From Dehalococcoidia bacterium UBA2777 (GTDB lineage: Bacteria; Chloroflexota; Dehalococcoidia; UBA2247; UBA2777), in contig DEIJ01000127.1 in NCBI GenBank assembly GCA_002352365.1, forward strand, positions 1-5,030: a DNA stretch of 5,030 bases, given 5' to 3'. The notes under the pieces are model-generated. The model was given only the letters and a program-made list of their open reading frames with translations, was not told the origin of the DNA and ran no database searches. Each line of letters opens with the position of its first letter. Position 1 is the stretch's first letter. The translations under genes were made by a program, and so were the position numbers. This document shows, piece by piece, positions 1-5,030 of this stretch.

Positions 1-14
1 CATGAAAATAGGTT

Positions 15-102
15 GTCGTTGCGAGGGGCAAGGCCCCGAAGCAATCTCGGAATAATGAGAGTGAGATTGCTTCCCCTTGGCTTCGCTCAGGGTCGCAATG
101 AC
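15..102. repeat. Imperfect palindromic dispersed-type repeat
   Basis: Two arms face each other. GTCGTTGCGA (15-24) pairs with TCGCAATGAC (93-102) with one G-T wobble, and GAAGCAATCTC (38-48) pairs perfectly over 11 bases with GAGATTGCTTC (63-73). The tip loop is 49-62, and GC-rich, partly complementary stretches lie between the two stems. No open reading frame covers it. The arm sequences resemble a non-coding palindrome that I recall being scattered between genes in Dehalococcoidia and some other environmental bacteria, often with TTGCGAGGAGCGAAG-like arms. It could act as a transcript-end or mRNA-stabilising hairpin or be a REP/MITE-like relic. No poly-T tract follows, so a simple intrinsic terminator is unlikely. 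Confidence 0.75.
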
Positions 103-117
103 ACATTCGAAGTAAAT

Positions 118-124
118 AGGAGGT
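118..124 (+). promoter_or_regulatory. Ribosome binding site of the TPR gene
   Basis: AGGAGGT lies four bases before the ATG at 129 and fixes that start codon. It begins only about 16 bases after the palindromic repeat ends, so the repeat is either in the 5' leader of this transcript or just upstream of its promoter. Confidence 0.8.
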
Positions 125-128
125 AGCG

Positions 129-1586
129 ATGAAGAGAGCCATAGTAGGCGTAGTTATAGTGATGTTGATAGGTTTGGTTGTGGGGTCTGTTGGTTGCGAA
201 CAACAGACAGAGGATTATAATAGGTTGGGAATTGAGCAGTATGAAAAGGGGGATTACAGCAAAGCGATTGAGTATTACAACAAAACAATAGAATCAGACC
301 CAAATTATGCATTCGCCTACAGCAACCGGGGATTGGCTTATGCTGAACTTAAGGAATACGACAAGGCGATTTCGGACTACGATAAGGCCTTAGAGATAAA
401 ACCAGACTATGCGGTAGCCTACTTTAACAGGGGATTGGCGTACCTTAATCTTGGACCTCTAGGCTGGGGAAATCCCGAGATGGTTCAAAAGGGCATAGCT
501 GATCTTAGTAAGGCAATAGAGCTAAACCCCGAATATGCGGATGCATATTACAACCGCGGTCTCGGCTACAATCAGTTTTACCACTACTATTTTAAACCCT
601 TCTCTGAAGGGATGGTTGGTAGCCATAACCTAGCGGTTGCCGACTTTAGCAAGGTGTTAGAGTTAGACCCAGATTACGTACTAGCCTATGCTGGCTTAGG
701 GAACGCCTACTACCGGCTTGGTGAATGGGATAAGGCGACCAAATACTACAACAGGGCGCTCGAAGGTGAGGACTTGATATTGAAGAAGGTTGGGGAGGAA
801 GGTCTGAACGGAGTGTATCATAGCAGGGGCAGAAACTACGCTCAGTTTCAAAGAACACACCCTGACGCAATTTCAGACTATGAGAAGGTATTGGAGTTTG
901 ACCCAGAAAGCTTAGATGCCCTTCTCCACCTGGCCCTGTTCTCTATAACAGCTAGAGACTACGAAGGAGCGTTAGAGTTTTGCAACAAGGGATCCCGTTT
1001 AGTGGAAGCTGGGGTAGCAGATCCTGAGATGAGCCTTCTTTACAGTTATAGAGCACAATGCTATTCCGAATTGGGGGAGTATGACAAGGCAATCCCAGAC
1101 TTTGAAACATTATTCAGCTATGTGGAGAAGGGCGCTGCCATGCCAAGCGGGGAAGTATACCAGTACATGGGTTTCTGCTATCTGAAGATGGGGGAAACCG
1201 AAAAAGCCAAGCAGACCTTTGAGAAGGGGATAGCCCTTGTCAACCAGCAGATAGCCGCCGGTGGAGCTTGGGCTGCTATGGGGGGGATACCAAGTTTGTA
1301 CGTAAGCTACTGGGAGAGAGGGCTATGTTACCAGGGGCTTGGAGAATATGACCAGGCGATAGACGACTTCTTGAAAGCCAGGGAATATAACCCGCCCATC
1401 CTTGTGTATGGTAGAGATTTCTACGTGGAAGCAACTAAGAACCTGGGCATCGTATACATGGAGATGGGGGATGCTGAGAAAGCAAAATCGTACCTTGAGG
1501 AGGCTTTGAAAAGGGCTGAGTTGCCAGAGGTTGGAGCGAGTGAAACAGCCAAAGAGATACGAGAATTACTGAGCCGAGTCAGTTAA
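129..1586 (+). CDS. Exported TPR-repeat (probable) lipoprotein
   Basis: This 485-residue protein starts with a two-charge n-region (KR) and a hydrophobic stretch (residues 5-22) ending in S-V-G-Cys23. That is a plausible but not ideal lipobox, because position -3 is Ser rather than Leu, so it could be a lipoprotein or simply secreted. The rest is tandem TPR units with the usual W/Y-G-A-Y-A-P spacing. Clear ones are near residues 29-62, 63-96, 97-141, 185-217, 230-262, 305-335, 345-375, 395-425 and 437-467. Phrases such as AFAYSNRGLAYAEL and EYDKAISDYDKALEIKPDY are typical. A longer insert rich in Tyr and Phe (about 145-168) interrupts the array. TPR proteins are protein-binding scaffolds, and no enzymatic domain is visible. 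It appears to be transcribed alone: 84 bases separate it from the next small gene. Its partner cannot be told from context. Confidence 0.92.
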   Translation: MKRAIVGVVIVMLIGLVVGSVGCEQQTEDYNRLGIEQYEKGDYSKAIEYYNKTIESDPNYAFAYSNRGLAYAELKEYDKAISDYDKALEIKPDYAVAYFNRGLAYLNLGPLGWGNPEMVQKGIADLSKAIELNPEYADAYYNRGLGYNQFYHYYFKPFSEGMVGSHNLAVADFSKVLELDPDYVLAYAGLGNAYYRLGEWDKATKYYNRALEGEDLILKKVGEEGLNGVYHSRGRNYAQFQRTHPDAISDYEKVLEFDPESLDALLHLALFSITARDYEGALEFCNKGSRLVEAGVADPEMSLLYSYRAQCYSELGEYDKAIPDFETLFSYVEKGAAMPSGEVYQYMGFCYLKMGETEKAKQTFEKGIALVNQQIAAGGAWAAMGGIPSLYVSYWERGLCYQGLGEYDQAIDDFLKAREYNPPILVYGRDFYVEATKNLGIVYMEMGDAEKAKSYLEEALKRAELPEVGASETAKEIRELLSRVS

Positions 1587-1653
1587 GGGAGCTGTTGAGG
1601 ACGGGGATTTAGAGTAGCTTCTAAGAGGCATAAAAAGAGATAAGTTTTTGGTG

Positions 1654-1664
1654 AAAGGAGGTGA
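1654..1664 (+). promoter_or_regulatory. Near-perfect Shine-Dalgarno site
   Basis: AAAGGAGGTGA matches the 16S anti-Shine-Dalgarno almost base for base and ends six bases before the ATG at 1671. It is the strongest ribosome binding site in the window and the main argument that the short frame behind it is a real, well-translated gene. Confidence 0.8.
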
Positions 1665-1670
1665 GCGGAT

Positions 1671-1841
1671 ATGTGCGTTCCGGTGAGTGTAGTTACCGGA
1701 GGGGCGACTAGTGGCTGCCTGGTTGGCGGCAATCATGGCATACTGGCGGGGCAGATTACCGCTTTGGTGCCTCTGTGCGGCGTCATGATCTGGAACCTCA
1801 GGCAGCCGATAAGGAAACGCTTGAGCTTCAGAAAAGCCTAG
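1671..1841 (+). CDS. Small hydrophobic protein, 56 aa, unknown function
   Basis: The frame runs from ATG 1671 to TAG 1839-1841 and sits behind the best ribosome binding site in the window. The product begins MCVPVSVVTGGATSGC, is rich in Gly and Val, and has three cysteines (2, 16, 36). Residues about 24-43 form one hydrophobic segment (around ITALVPLCGVMIW). The tail is strongly basic (RQPIRKRLSFRKA), which by the positive-inside rule would leave the C-terminus in the cytoplasm. I do not recognise the family. It lies on the same strand 131 bases ahead of a radical SAM/SPASM gene, so a substrate peptide of that enzyme is possible. A one-span membrane protein is the plainer reading, since the typical leader/core split of a ribosomally made modified peptide is not obvious. 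Confidence 0.6.
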   Translation: MCVPVSVVTGGATSGCLVGGNHGILAGQITALVPLCGVMIWNLRQPIRKRLSFRKA

Positions 1842-1922
1842 CCGGTTTCTCTTATCTGCTAGCAGCTAGGTTACAAAGCTCCCAGGAAGCGGCCAAGCTT
1901 TGAAAGGGGGCTTTGCAACCCC
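1838..1922 (+). other. Spacer with nested inverted repeats (possible structured leader)
   Basis: Three pairings can be seen. CCTAGC (1838-1843) pairs with GCTAGG (1865-1870) and encloses the palindrome CTGCTAGCAG (1856-1865). CAAAGCTCCC (1874-1883) pairs over ten bases, including one G-U, with GGGGGCTTTG (1906-1915). Within that loop AAGC (1887-1890) pairs with GCTT (1897-1900). The G-run at 1906-1910 could alternatively pair with CCCC at 1919-1922. No T-tract follows, so it is not a standard terminator. It may be a processed or attenuating element between the small gene and the radical SAM gene. It matches no riboswitch class I can recall. Confidence 0.35.
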
Positions 1923-1972
1923 AGGCTGTGTAGACCCTTAGCCCGTTTCAATGAACCGCAGAGTTTCTAACG

Positions 1973-2818
1973 ATGTTCAGGCTATTTCGATATTTAACCT
2001 TGCAGATTGAGCCTACCGGCGCTTGTAACTTGAATTGCAAAATATGTATGAGGCGCAACCTCGAAAGACCTATCAGCTTCCTTTCTTTTGATAACTTTAA
2101 GAGGCTACTCGATTCAGCTAATTTCCGCTATGTTGGCTTGCACGGCTGGGGTGAACCCCTGCTAAACCGAGAGTTGTTTGAAATGGTGAGCTATGCTGAG
2201 TCCAAGGGGGTTTGGACTAACCTTACTACCAACGGAACGTTAGTCCGGGAGAATATAGACAGCATCCTTGGCAGTGGTCTAAGGGAAATTGCCTTTGGGG
2301 TATATGACAAGGAACTCTTTTCACGAAGCTCACCCCAGATTGAAGAACTAATAGCCGAGAAAAGAAGGCGCGGCTTCAAAAGGCCAAAGACCTATCTTGA
2401 TATCACTATGTATAAAGAAAACCTTAGCCAAATTCTGGATTTGGTCAGACTCGCCCCGCAGTTGCCAGTAGATGCAGTAATTCTCCACCGGTTGTTTAAT
2501 GTGTACAAGGTAGACCCGGCCATAGAGTACCTTTCAGCCGATGAGGAAGAGGGGCTGTTTACGGAGGTGAGCCGGTTGGCAAGGGGACTGAAATTAGAGC
2601 TATATCTACCCCCAAAGCATTCCTTGCCCTGTCGAATCGTCAAGCGTAGTATTTTTGTCACTGCAGAAGGCAAGGTTACCCCTTGCTGTTTCCTCCCCGA
2701 ATTTTATCTGGGCAACGCGCTTGAGCAGGGGGTAGGAGGGGTTATGCGCTCAAAAGCATACACCGACTTTGTTAAGAACATGAAGAAGCATCCAATATGT
2801 GGCCAGTGCCAGTGGTGA
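1973..2818 (+). CDS. Radical SAM/SPASM-type iron-sulfur enzyme
   Basis: The protein has 281 residues. Cys18, Cys22 and Cys25 (GACNLNCKIC) form the CxxxCxxC motif that holds the catalytic 4Fe-4S cluster and binds S-adenosylmethionine. HGWGEPLLN (57-65) is the family's GGEP-like SAM-contacting motif, and TNLTTNGTL (82-90) is the usual next strand. The C-terminus carries extra cysteines in a SPASM/twitch-like pattern: Cys220, VTPCCF (Cys238, Cys239), the LGN turn (246-248) and the final CGQC (Cys276, Cys279). They would bind an auxiliary cluster. SPASM members modify peptides or proteins, or act on small substrates, and the substrate here is unknown. Length is typical and the protein looks intact. 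Start: an in-frame TGA at 1952-1954 and no other start codon in between make ATG 1973 the first usable start. It has no good Shine-Dalgarno sequence. The next gene begins immediately after its TGA, indicating one operon. Confidence 0.9.
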   Translation: MFRLFRYLTLQIEPTGACNLNCKICMRRNLERPISFLSFDNFKRLLDSANFRYVGLHGWGEPLLNRELFEMVSYAESKGVWTNLTTNGTLVRENIDSILGSGLREIAFGVYDKELFSRSSPQIEELIAEKRRRGFKRPKTYLDITMYKENLSQILDLVRLAPQLPVDAVILHRLFNVYKVDPAIEYLSADEEEGLFTEVSRLARGLKLELYLPPKHSLPCRIVKRSIFVTAEGKVTPCCFLPEFYLGNALEQGVGGVMRSKAYTDFVKNMKKHPICGQCQW

Positions 2819-3088
2819 GTGGTGAACAGAAAGCCCTATTTCACCTTGTATGAATGGATAGTAATCATCTCACTGGCTCTAGCCAGTGCGTTAATAAATG
2901 CTTATCTATCCCTAAAAAGTATCGTGGAGTGTCTTGGTATTCCCAGGCCAGCGGCGGGGATGGCTTTATTTGGTGGGGGCACCTTTGTGTTATGGATATG
3001 TCTTGCCTGCCGGGTTATTAAGAAGAAATGTAGTGGAATTACCACCTCTGTTCTCATCGGAAGGAGACCTCACCTGAGCTGGGGGTAG
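2819..3088 (+). CDS. Truncated membrane protein, ECF-transporter S-component-like N-terminal half
   Basis: GTG 2819 follows the radical SAM stop (2816-2818) with no gap, so translation is very likely coupled. The 89-residue product has an aromatic N-terminus (KPYFTLYEWIVI), a hydrophobic segment at about 13-31 and a second at about 46-65 (AAGMALFGGGTFVLWICLAC). A basic, polar turn follows (RVIKKKCSGITTSVLIG). From memory this order, including the GIPxPAAGxALFGG phrase and the K-x-SG-x-x-TS turn, resembles the first half of membrane proteins annotated as ECF-type substrate-specific components. Those usually have about 180-200 residues and five to six spans. Here the frame ends at TAG 3086 after an uncharacteristic tail (RRPHLSWG), so the gene is probably broken. 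The substrate is unknown. The alternative is a short two-span protein that is complete as it stands. Confidence 0.6.
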   Translation: MVNRKPYFTLYEWIVIISLALASALINAYLSLKSIVECLGIPRPAAGMALFGGGTFVLWICLACRVIKKKCSGITTSVLIGRRPHLSWG

Positions 3089-3286
3089 GAGAAAGGAGCC
3101 GGGCTATTTGGCACGCATCCCAGCGACTTTAGCTCCCGCAGTGGGGTGCATCCTGTTGGCAAGATGATCACCACACTGGGTGCCAGGCTAGCTGGGATAT
3201 TCTCGCTTCTCGGCGGTGGGCTGTCAGAAATGGGTAGCCTGATCGGCGGCATGCTCAACTTGGCCAAATCTCATTGTTCTGTCCCC
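3089..3286 (+). pseudogene. Possible decayed 3' remainder of the membrane-protein gene
   Basis: The frame of the preceding gene stays open after its TAG, and from GTG 3146 it reads a hydrophobic, Gly-rich stretch (KMITTLGARLAGIFSLLGGG then LSEMGSLIGGMLNLAK) that looks membrane-like. In another frame, TTG 3108, nine bases after AAAGGAG (3092-3098), opens 19 mostly hydrophobic codons that end at TGA 3165-3167. Two short hydrophobic stretches in different frames suggest a damaged membrane-protein coding region rather than a new gene. Beyond 3286 the open frame is only antisense to the tyrA 3' end. I see no intrinsic terminator here for either converging operon. Confidence 0.3.
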
Positions 3287-4111
3287 CTATCTCCTTTCGA
3301 TCCTCTCCTTTATGCTTTCCATTCGGTGGATAAATTCCTTTTTATCTTTGTTTCTTATAATATCCGCCCACATTTTTGATTTCTCACAGAATATCTCCTC
3401 TACCCTCTCTATGCTTGGCAAGCTTGTTTGCAGCGTGGCGTAAAATTCCGCCTCCTCCGAGATTACATTGTTTATCAGCCCCACTAACAATTGGAAACTT
3501 GTCCCGCCAACTTCTTTAAGCTCCTCCACATCAGCCAAACTCAATAGACTATCCCCAGCTACAATGCCGATGAAGTGGGATAAGCCTAAAGCAGTAGCCA
3601 TTAGTTCATCATGCCTTGTTGCCGAGGTAATGGTGACATTAAATCCTCTATCTTTGAGCCACTGAGCGAGTTCGGCAGCAAGAACCTCCTCTGCGTCCTC
3701 AGCTGGAGTAAGAACAAAATTTTGGTATTTAATCTCTGGTGTATTAGGGCCAAACATGGGATGAGTGCCTAAAATCTTGCCTGCTTTGATATATTTATGC
3801 ATTGTTTCCACGGGGAATTGCTTAATCGAGGTGATGTCCATAACCACTTGCTTTGGCTCAATAGATGGGGCAATTTCTCTCACCACTTCGGCGAAATTCT
3901 CTATAGGCACACCGATCAAGACAACCTCAGCATCCTTCACCGCTTCTATATTAGAGTGGGCTATGTCAACTCCCCGCATGTCGGCCAGTTTCAGCAGTTT
4001 CTCTTTGTTCTTATCGGATATGACTACCTTTATCCCCTCTTTTAACAGAAAGCGGGCAAACCATTGACCCATCTTCCCCCCACCACCTATTATGGCCACC
4101 TTCATCTTCAC
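3287..4111 (-). CDS. tyrA: Prephenate dehydrogenase (tyrosine biosynthesis)
   Basis: TyrA oxidatively decarboxylates prephenate to 4-hydroxyphenylpyruvate, the step committing to tyrosine, in the cytoplasm. The N-terminus is a Rossmann fold: VAIIGGGGKMGQWFARFL (residues 5-22), with Asp33 at the end of strand two (VVISDKN) suggesting NAD rather than NADP. GTHPMFGP (115-122) carries the conserved catalytic-region histidine, and the all-alpha C-terminal dimerisation half includes ALGLSHFIG (174-182). At 274 residues it is a single-domain enzyme with no fused chorismate mutase and no ACT domain. GTG 4111 overlaps the pheA stop (GTGA) and has GAGG five bases upstream. ATG 4105, two codons later, is the alternative start and gives the more usual MKVAIIG opening. 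Translation is probably coupled to pheA. It ends in TAG. Confidence 0.95.
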   Translation of the reverse strand: MKMKVAIIGGGGKMGQWFARFLLKEGIKVVISDKNKEKLLKLADMRGVDIAHSNIEAVKDAEVVLIGVPIENFAEVVREIAPSIEPKQVVMDITSIKQFPVETMHKYIKAGKILGTHPMFGPNTPEIKYQNFVLTPAEDAEEVLAAELAQWLKDRGFNVTITSATRHDELMATALGLSHFIGIVAGDSLLSLADVEELKEVGGTSFQLLVGLINNVISEEAEFYATLQTSLPSIERVEEIFCEKSKMWADIIRNKDKKEFIHRMESIKERIERR

Positions 4112-4935
4112 CCCCCCCTCGCCTTGGGATACGAACCAAGTAAGTTCACAAAAATTGAATTTTGGGTTAGATTTTCCAGAGCCTGTTGAACTCTCCCCTC
4201 AGTTCGGTGCCCTTCAAAATCAAGATAAAAATTATATTCCCATGGCTTTCCCACTATTGGCCTTGACTCAATTTTGGTCAGATTTATACCCTGAGCGGCA
4301 AGTCCCTCTAGTGCCTTAAGCAATGTCCCTGGCACATGTTTGGTGGAAAATATCAGCGAGGTTTTATCACTTCCAGTAGGGGGAGAGTCTTGTTTGGATA
4401 ACACCAAGAATCTGGTGAAGTTTTGAGGATTATTTTCTATCCCTCGAGCCAGAATTTCCATGTGATAAATTTGAGCGGCTCTTTCACTGGCAATTGCAGC
4501 ACTATCAGTCAAATTCTTCCCTTTTATCATCTTCACACTTCCCGCGGTATCATAAGTGGGGATATTCTCCCCATTGAGTCTATCCAAGAAATCTCTGCAT
4601 TGAGCTAAAGCTTGAGGGTGAGAGTAGACAGCTTTGATTGAATCAAGCCTCACCCCACAATTGGCTATTAAGCAATGAGTGATTTTAACTATCACCTCAT
4701 GGCATACTTTAAGTTGGGAGTAGAGCAGTAGATCATAGGTTTGGTTTATGCTCCCTTCCAGAGAATTTTCTATCGGGGCAATCCCATACTCCACTTTCCC
4801 TGCCTATACTGCTTTGAATACATCAGCTAAATCGCGGCAGGGCTTAACCCTAAGTTTGGGGCCAAAGAGCCGAGCGGCAGCTTCCTCACTATAGGCCCCA
4901 ATTTCACCTTGAAATGCTACTGTAGCTTGGGCCAT
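4108..4935 (-). CDS. pheA: Prephenate dehydratase, reading frame interrupted by one TAG
   Basis: PheA converts prephenate to phenylpyruvate for phenylalanine synthesis. The full frame would start at ATG 4933-4935 and span 275 codons plus stop, a normal length for a stand-alone dehydratase. Numbering from that ATG: VAFQGEIGAYSEEAA (6-20) is the classic N-terminal substrate-site motif, GIAPIENSLEG (51-61) the next, then SHPQALAQC (105-113) and NFTRF (172-176), whose TRF is needed for catalysis. A C-terminal ACT domain (about 190-270) carries GTLL and KIESRP (221-226), the phenylalanine-sensing motifs. Codon 44 is TAG (4804-4806), between DVFKAV and AGKVEYGIAP, where family members often have Glu, so a single GAG-to-TAG change fits. 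The intact downstream frame can restart at GTG 4794 behind GGCAGGG, giving 228 residues without the first substrate motif. It is either a genuine nonsense mutation or a base-call error. It overlaps tyrA. Confidence 0.88.
4111..4118 (-). repeat. Run of eight G at the pheA-tyrA junction
   Basis: On the coding (minus) strand eight consecutive G residues encode the last Arg-Gly-Gly of PheA, immediately before its TGA (4110-4108). They also sit directly in front of the tyrA GTG. The preceding GAGG makes the tract double as the tyrA ribosome binding site. Slipping back by one base here would run straight into the tyrA frame. Confidence 0.8.
4804..4806 (-). other. In-frame amber codon inside pheA
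   Basis: On the minus strand the codons read GCA GTA TAG GCA GGG AAA GTG GAG TAT. Conserved dehydratase sequence lies in the same frame on both sides, so this is a point nonsense change and not a frameshift. GGCAGGG just after the TAG and the GTG at 4794 could allow local reinitiation. Confidence 0.85.
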
Positions 4936-4952
4936 TTTCCTTGTCCAAGTGT

Positions 4953-5030
4953 TCAGGAGGATTTTGGCTGCACTGTTCTGCTCTCTTTACCTATAACCTC
5001 AGCCACGGGTAATTCTACCACTGTCTGGTT
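4953..5030 (-). CDS. Unidentified gene tail upstream of pheA (partial)
   Basis: One minus-strand frame is open from the window edge for 25 codons to TGA 4955-4953, ending ELPVAEVIGKESRTVQPKSS. The other two frames contain stops. It ends 17 bases before the pheA ATG, the spacing expected of an operon neighbour. In related genomes an aromatic-pathway gene such as chorismate synthase would be a natural neighbour, but the visible tail does not match any family end I recognise. So short an open stretch could also be chance. Confidence 0.35.
   Translation of the reverse strand, partial: NQTVVELPVAEVIGKESRTVQPKSS

Noticed and set aside
1842..1972. A known riboswitch or T-box ahead of the radical SAM gene.
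   Set aside because: I could not find core motifs of the cobalamin, TPP, SAM, c-di-GMP or T-box classes, so only generic structure is reported.
2191..2673. Minus-strand frames inside the radical SAM gene (2191-2379 and 2392-2673), and 646-870 inside the TPR gene.
   Set aside because: The plus-strand proteins are strongly family-like over the same bases, so these are shadows.
3070..3267. Minus-strand 65-codon frame downstream of tyrA.
   Set aside because: Pro/Ser/Leu-rich product with no motif and no ribosome binding site. It overlaps the membrane-gene remnant and looks like chance.
3765..4067. Plus-strand open frames across the tyrA region (also 3468-3665, 3797-4045).
   Set aside because: They lie antisense to a tyrA with clear catalytic motifs, have low-complexity Ser/Thr/Phe-rich products and no ribosome binding sites.
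4092..4319. Plus-strand frames antisense to pheA (also 4423-4608).
   Set aside because: They are mirror frames of the conserved ACT and dehydratase domains, with no recognisable protein features.
3086..4806. Two TAG codons interrupting genes might mean TAG is recoded as an amino acid (pyrrolysine-like).
   Set aside because: TAG also closes tyrA (3287-3289) and the small gene (1839-1841) at normal lengths, and the flanks of the two interrupting codons share nothing. Independent lesions or errors are simpler.
1..5030. CRISPR array, tRNA, rRNA, transposase or phage genes.
   Set aside because: No regularly spaced repeats, cloverleaf or rRNA signatures, or transposase-like proteins were visible on either strand.

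Overview
The window looks like ordinary chromosomal DNA of moderate GC from an uncultured bacterium. A Chloroflexota (Dehalococcoidia-like) source is my best guess. It rests on the style of the dispersed palindrome at the left edge (arms built on GCAATCTC/GAGATTGC and TTGCGA/TCGCAA) and on the pheA-tyrA gene pair. This is inference from memory, not a search result.

Left part, plus strand (1-1586): a roughly 90-bp imperfect palindromic repeat lies just ahead of a gene for an exported, probably lipid-anchored protein made almost entirely of tetratricopeptide (TPR) repeats. Middle part, plus strand (1587-3088): a 56-residue hydrophobic small protein with a near-perfect Shine-Dalgarno site comes first. 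A 131-base spacer with nested inverted repeats follows, then a radical SAM/SPASM-type enzyme. A membrane-protein gene starts directly after the enzyme's stop and resembles the N-terminal half of an ECF-transporter-type S component. It stops at TAG 3086, and the bases up to 3286 look like its decayed remainder or a non-coding gap.

Right part, minus strand (5030 down to 3287): the end of an aromatic amino acid operon. A short unidentified gene tail is followed by pheA (prephenate dehydratase with ACT domain) and tyrA (prephenate dehydrogenase), which overlap by a few bases. Together they take prephenate towards phenylalanine and tyrosine. The N-terminal 43 codons of pheA are clearly present but are cut from the rest by one in-frame TAG (4804-4806), and a run of eight G's sits exactly at the pheA/tyrA junction. 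The two gene groups converge in the 3089-3286 region.

I did not find a clearly new system. The items most worth a second look are the pheA amber codon, the small protein plus radical SAM pair, the structured spacer between them, and the G-run that could join PheA to TyrA by slippage.
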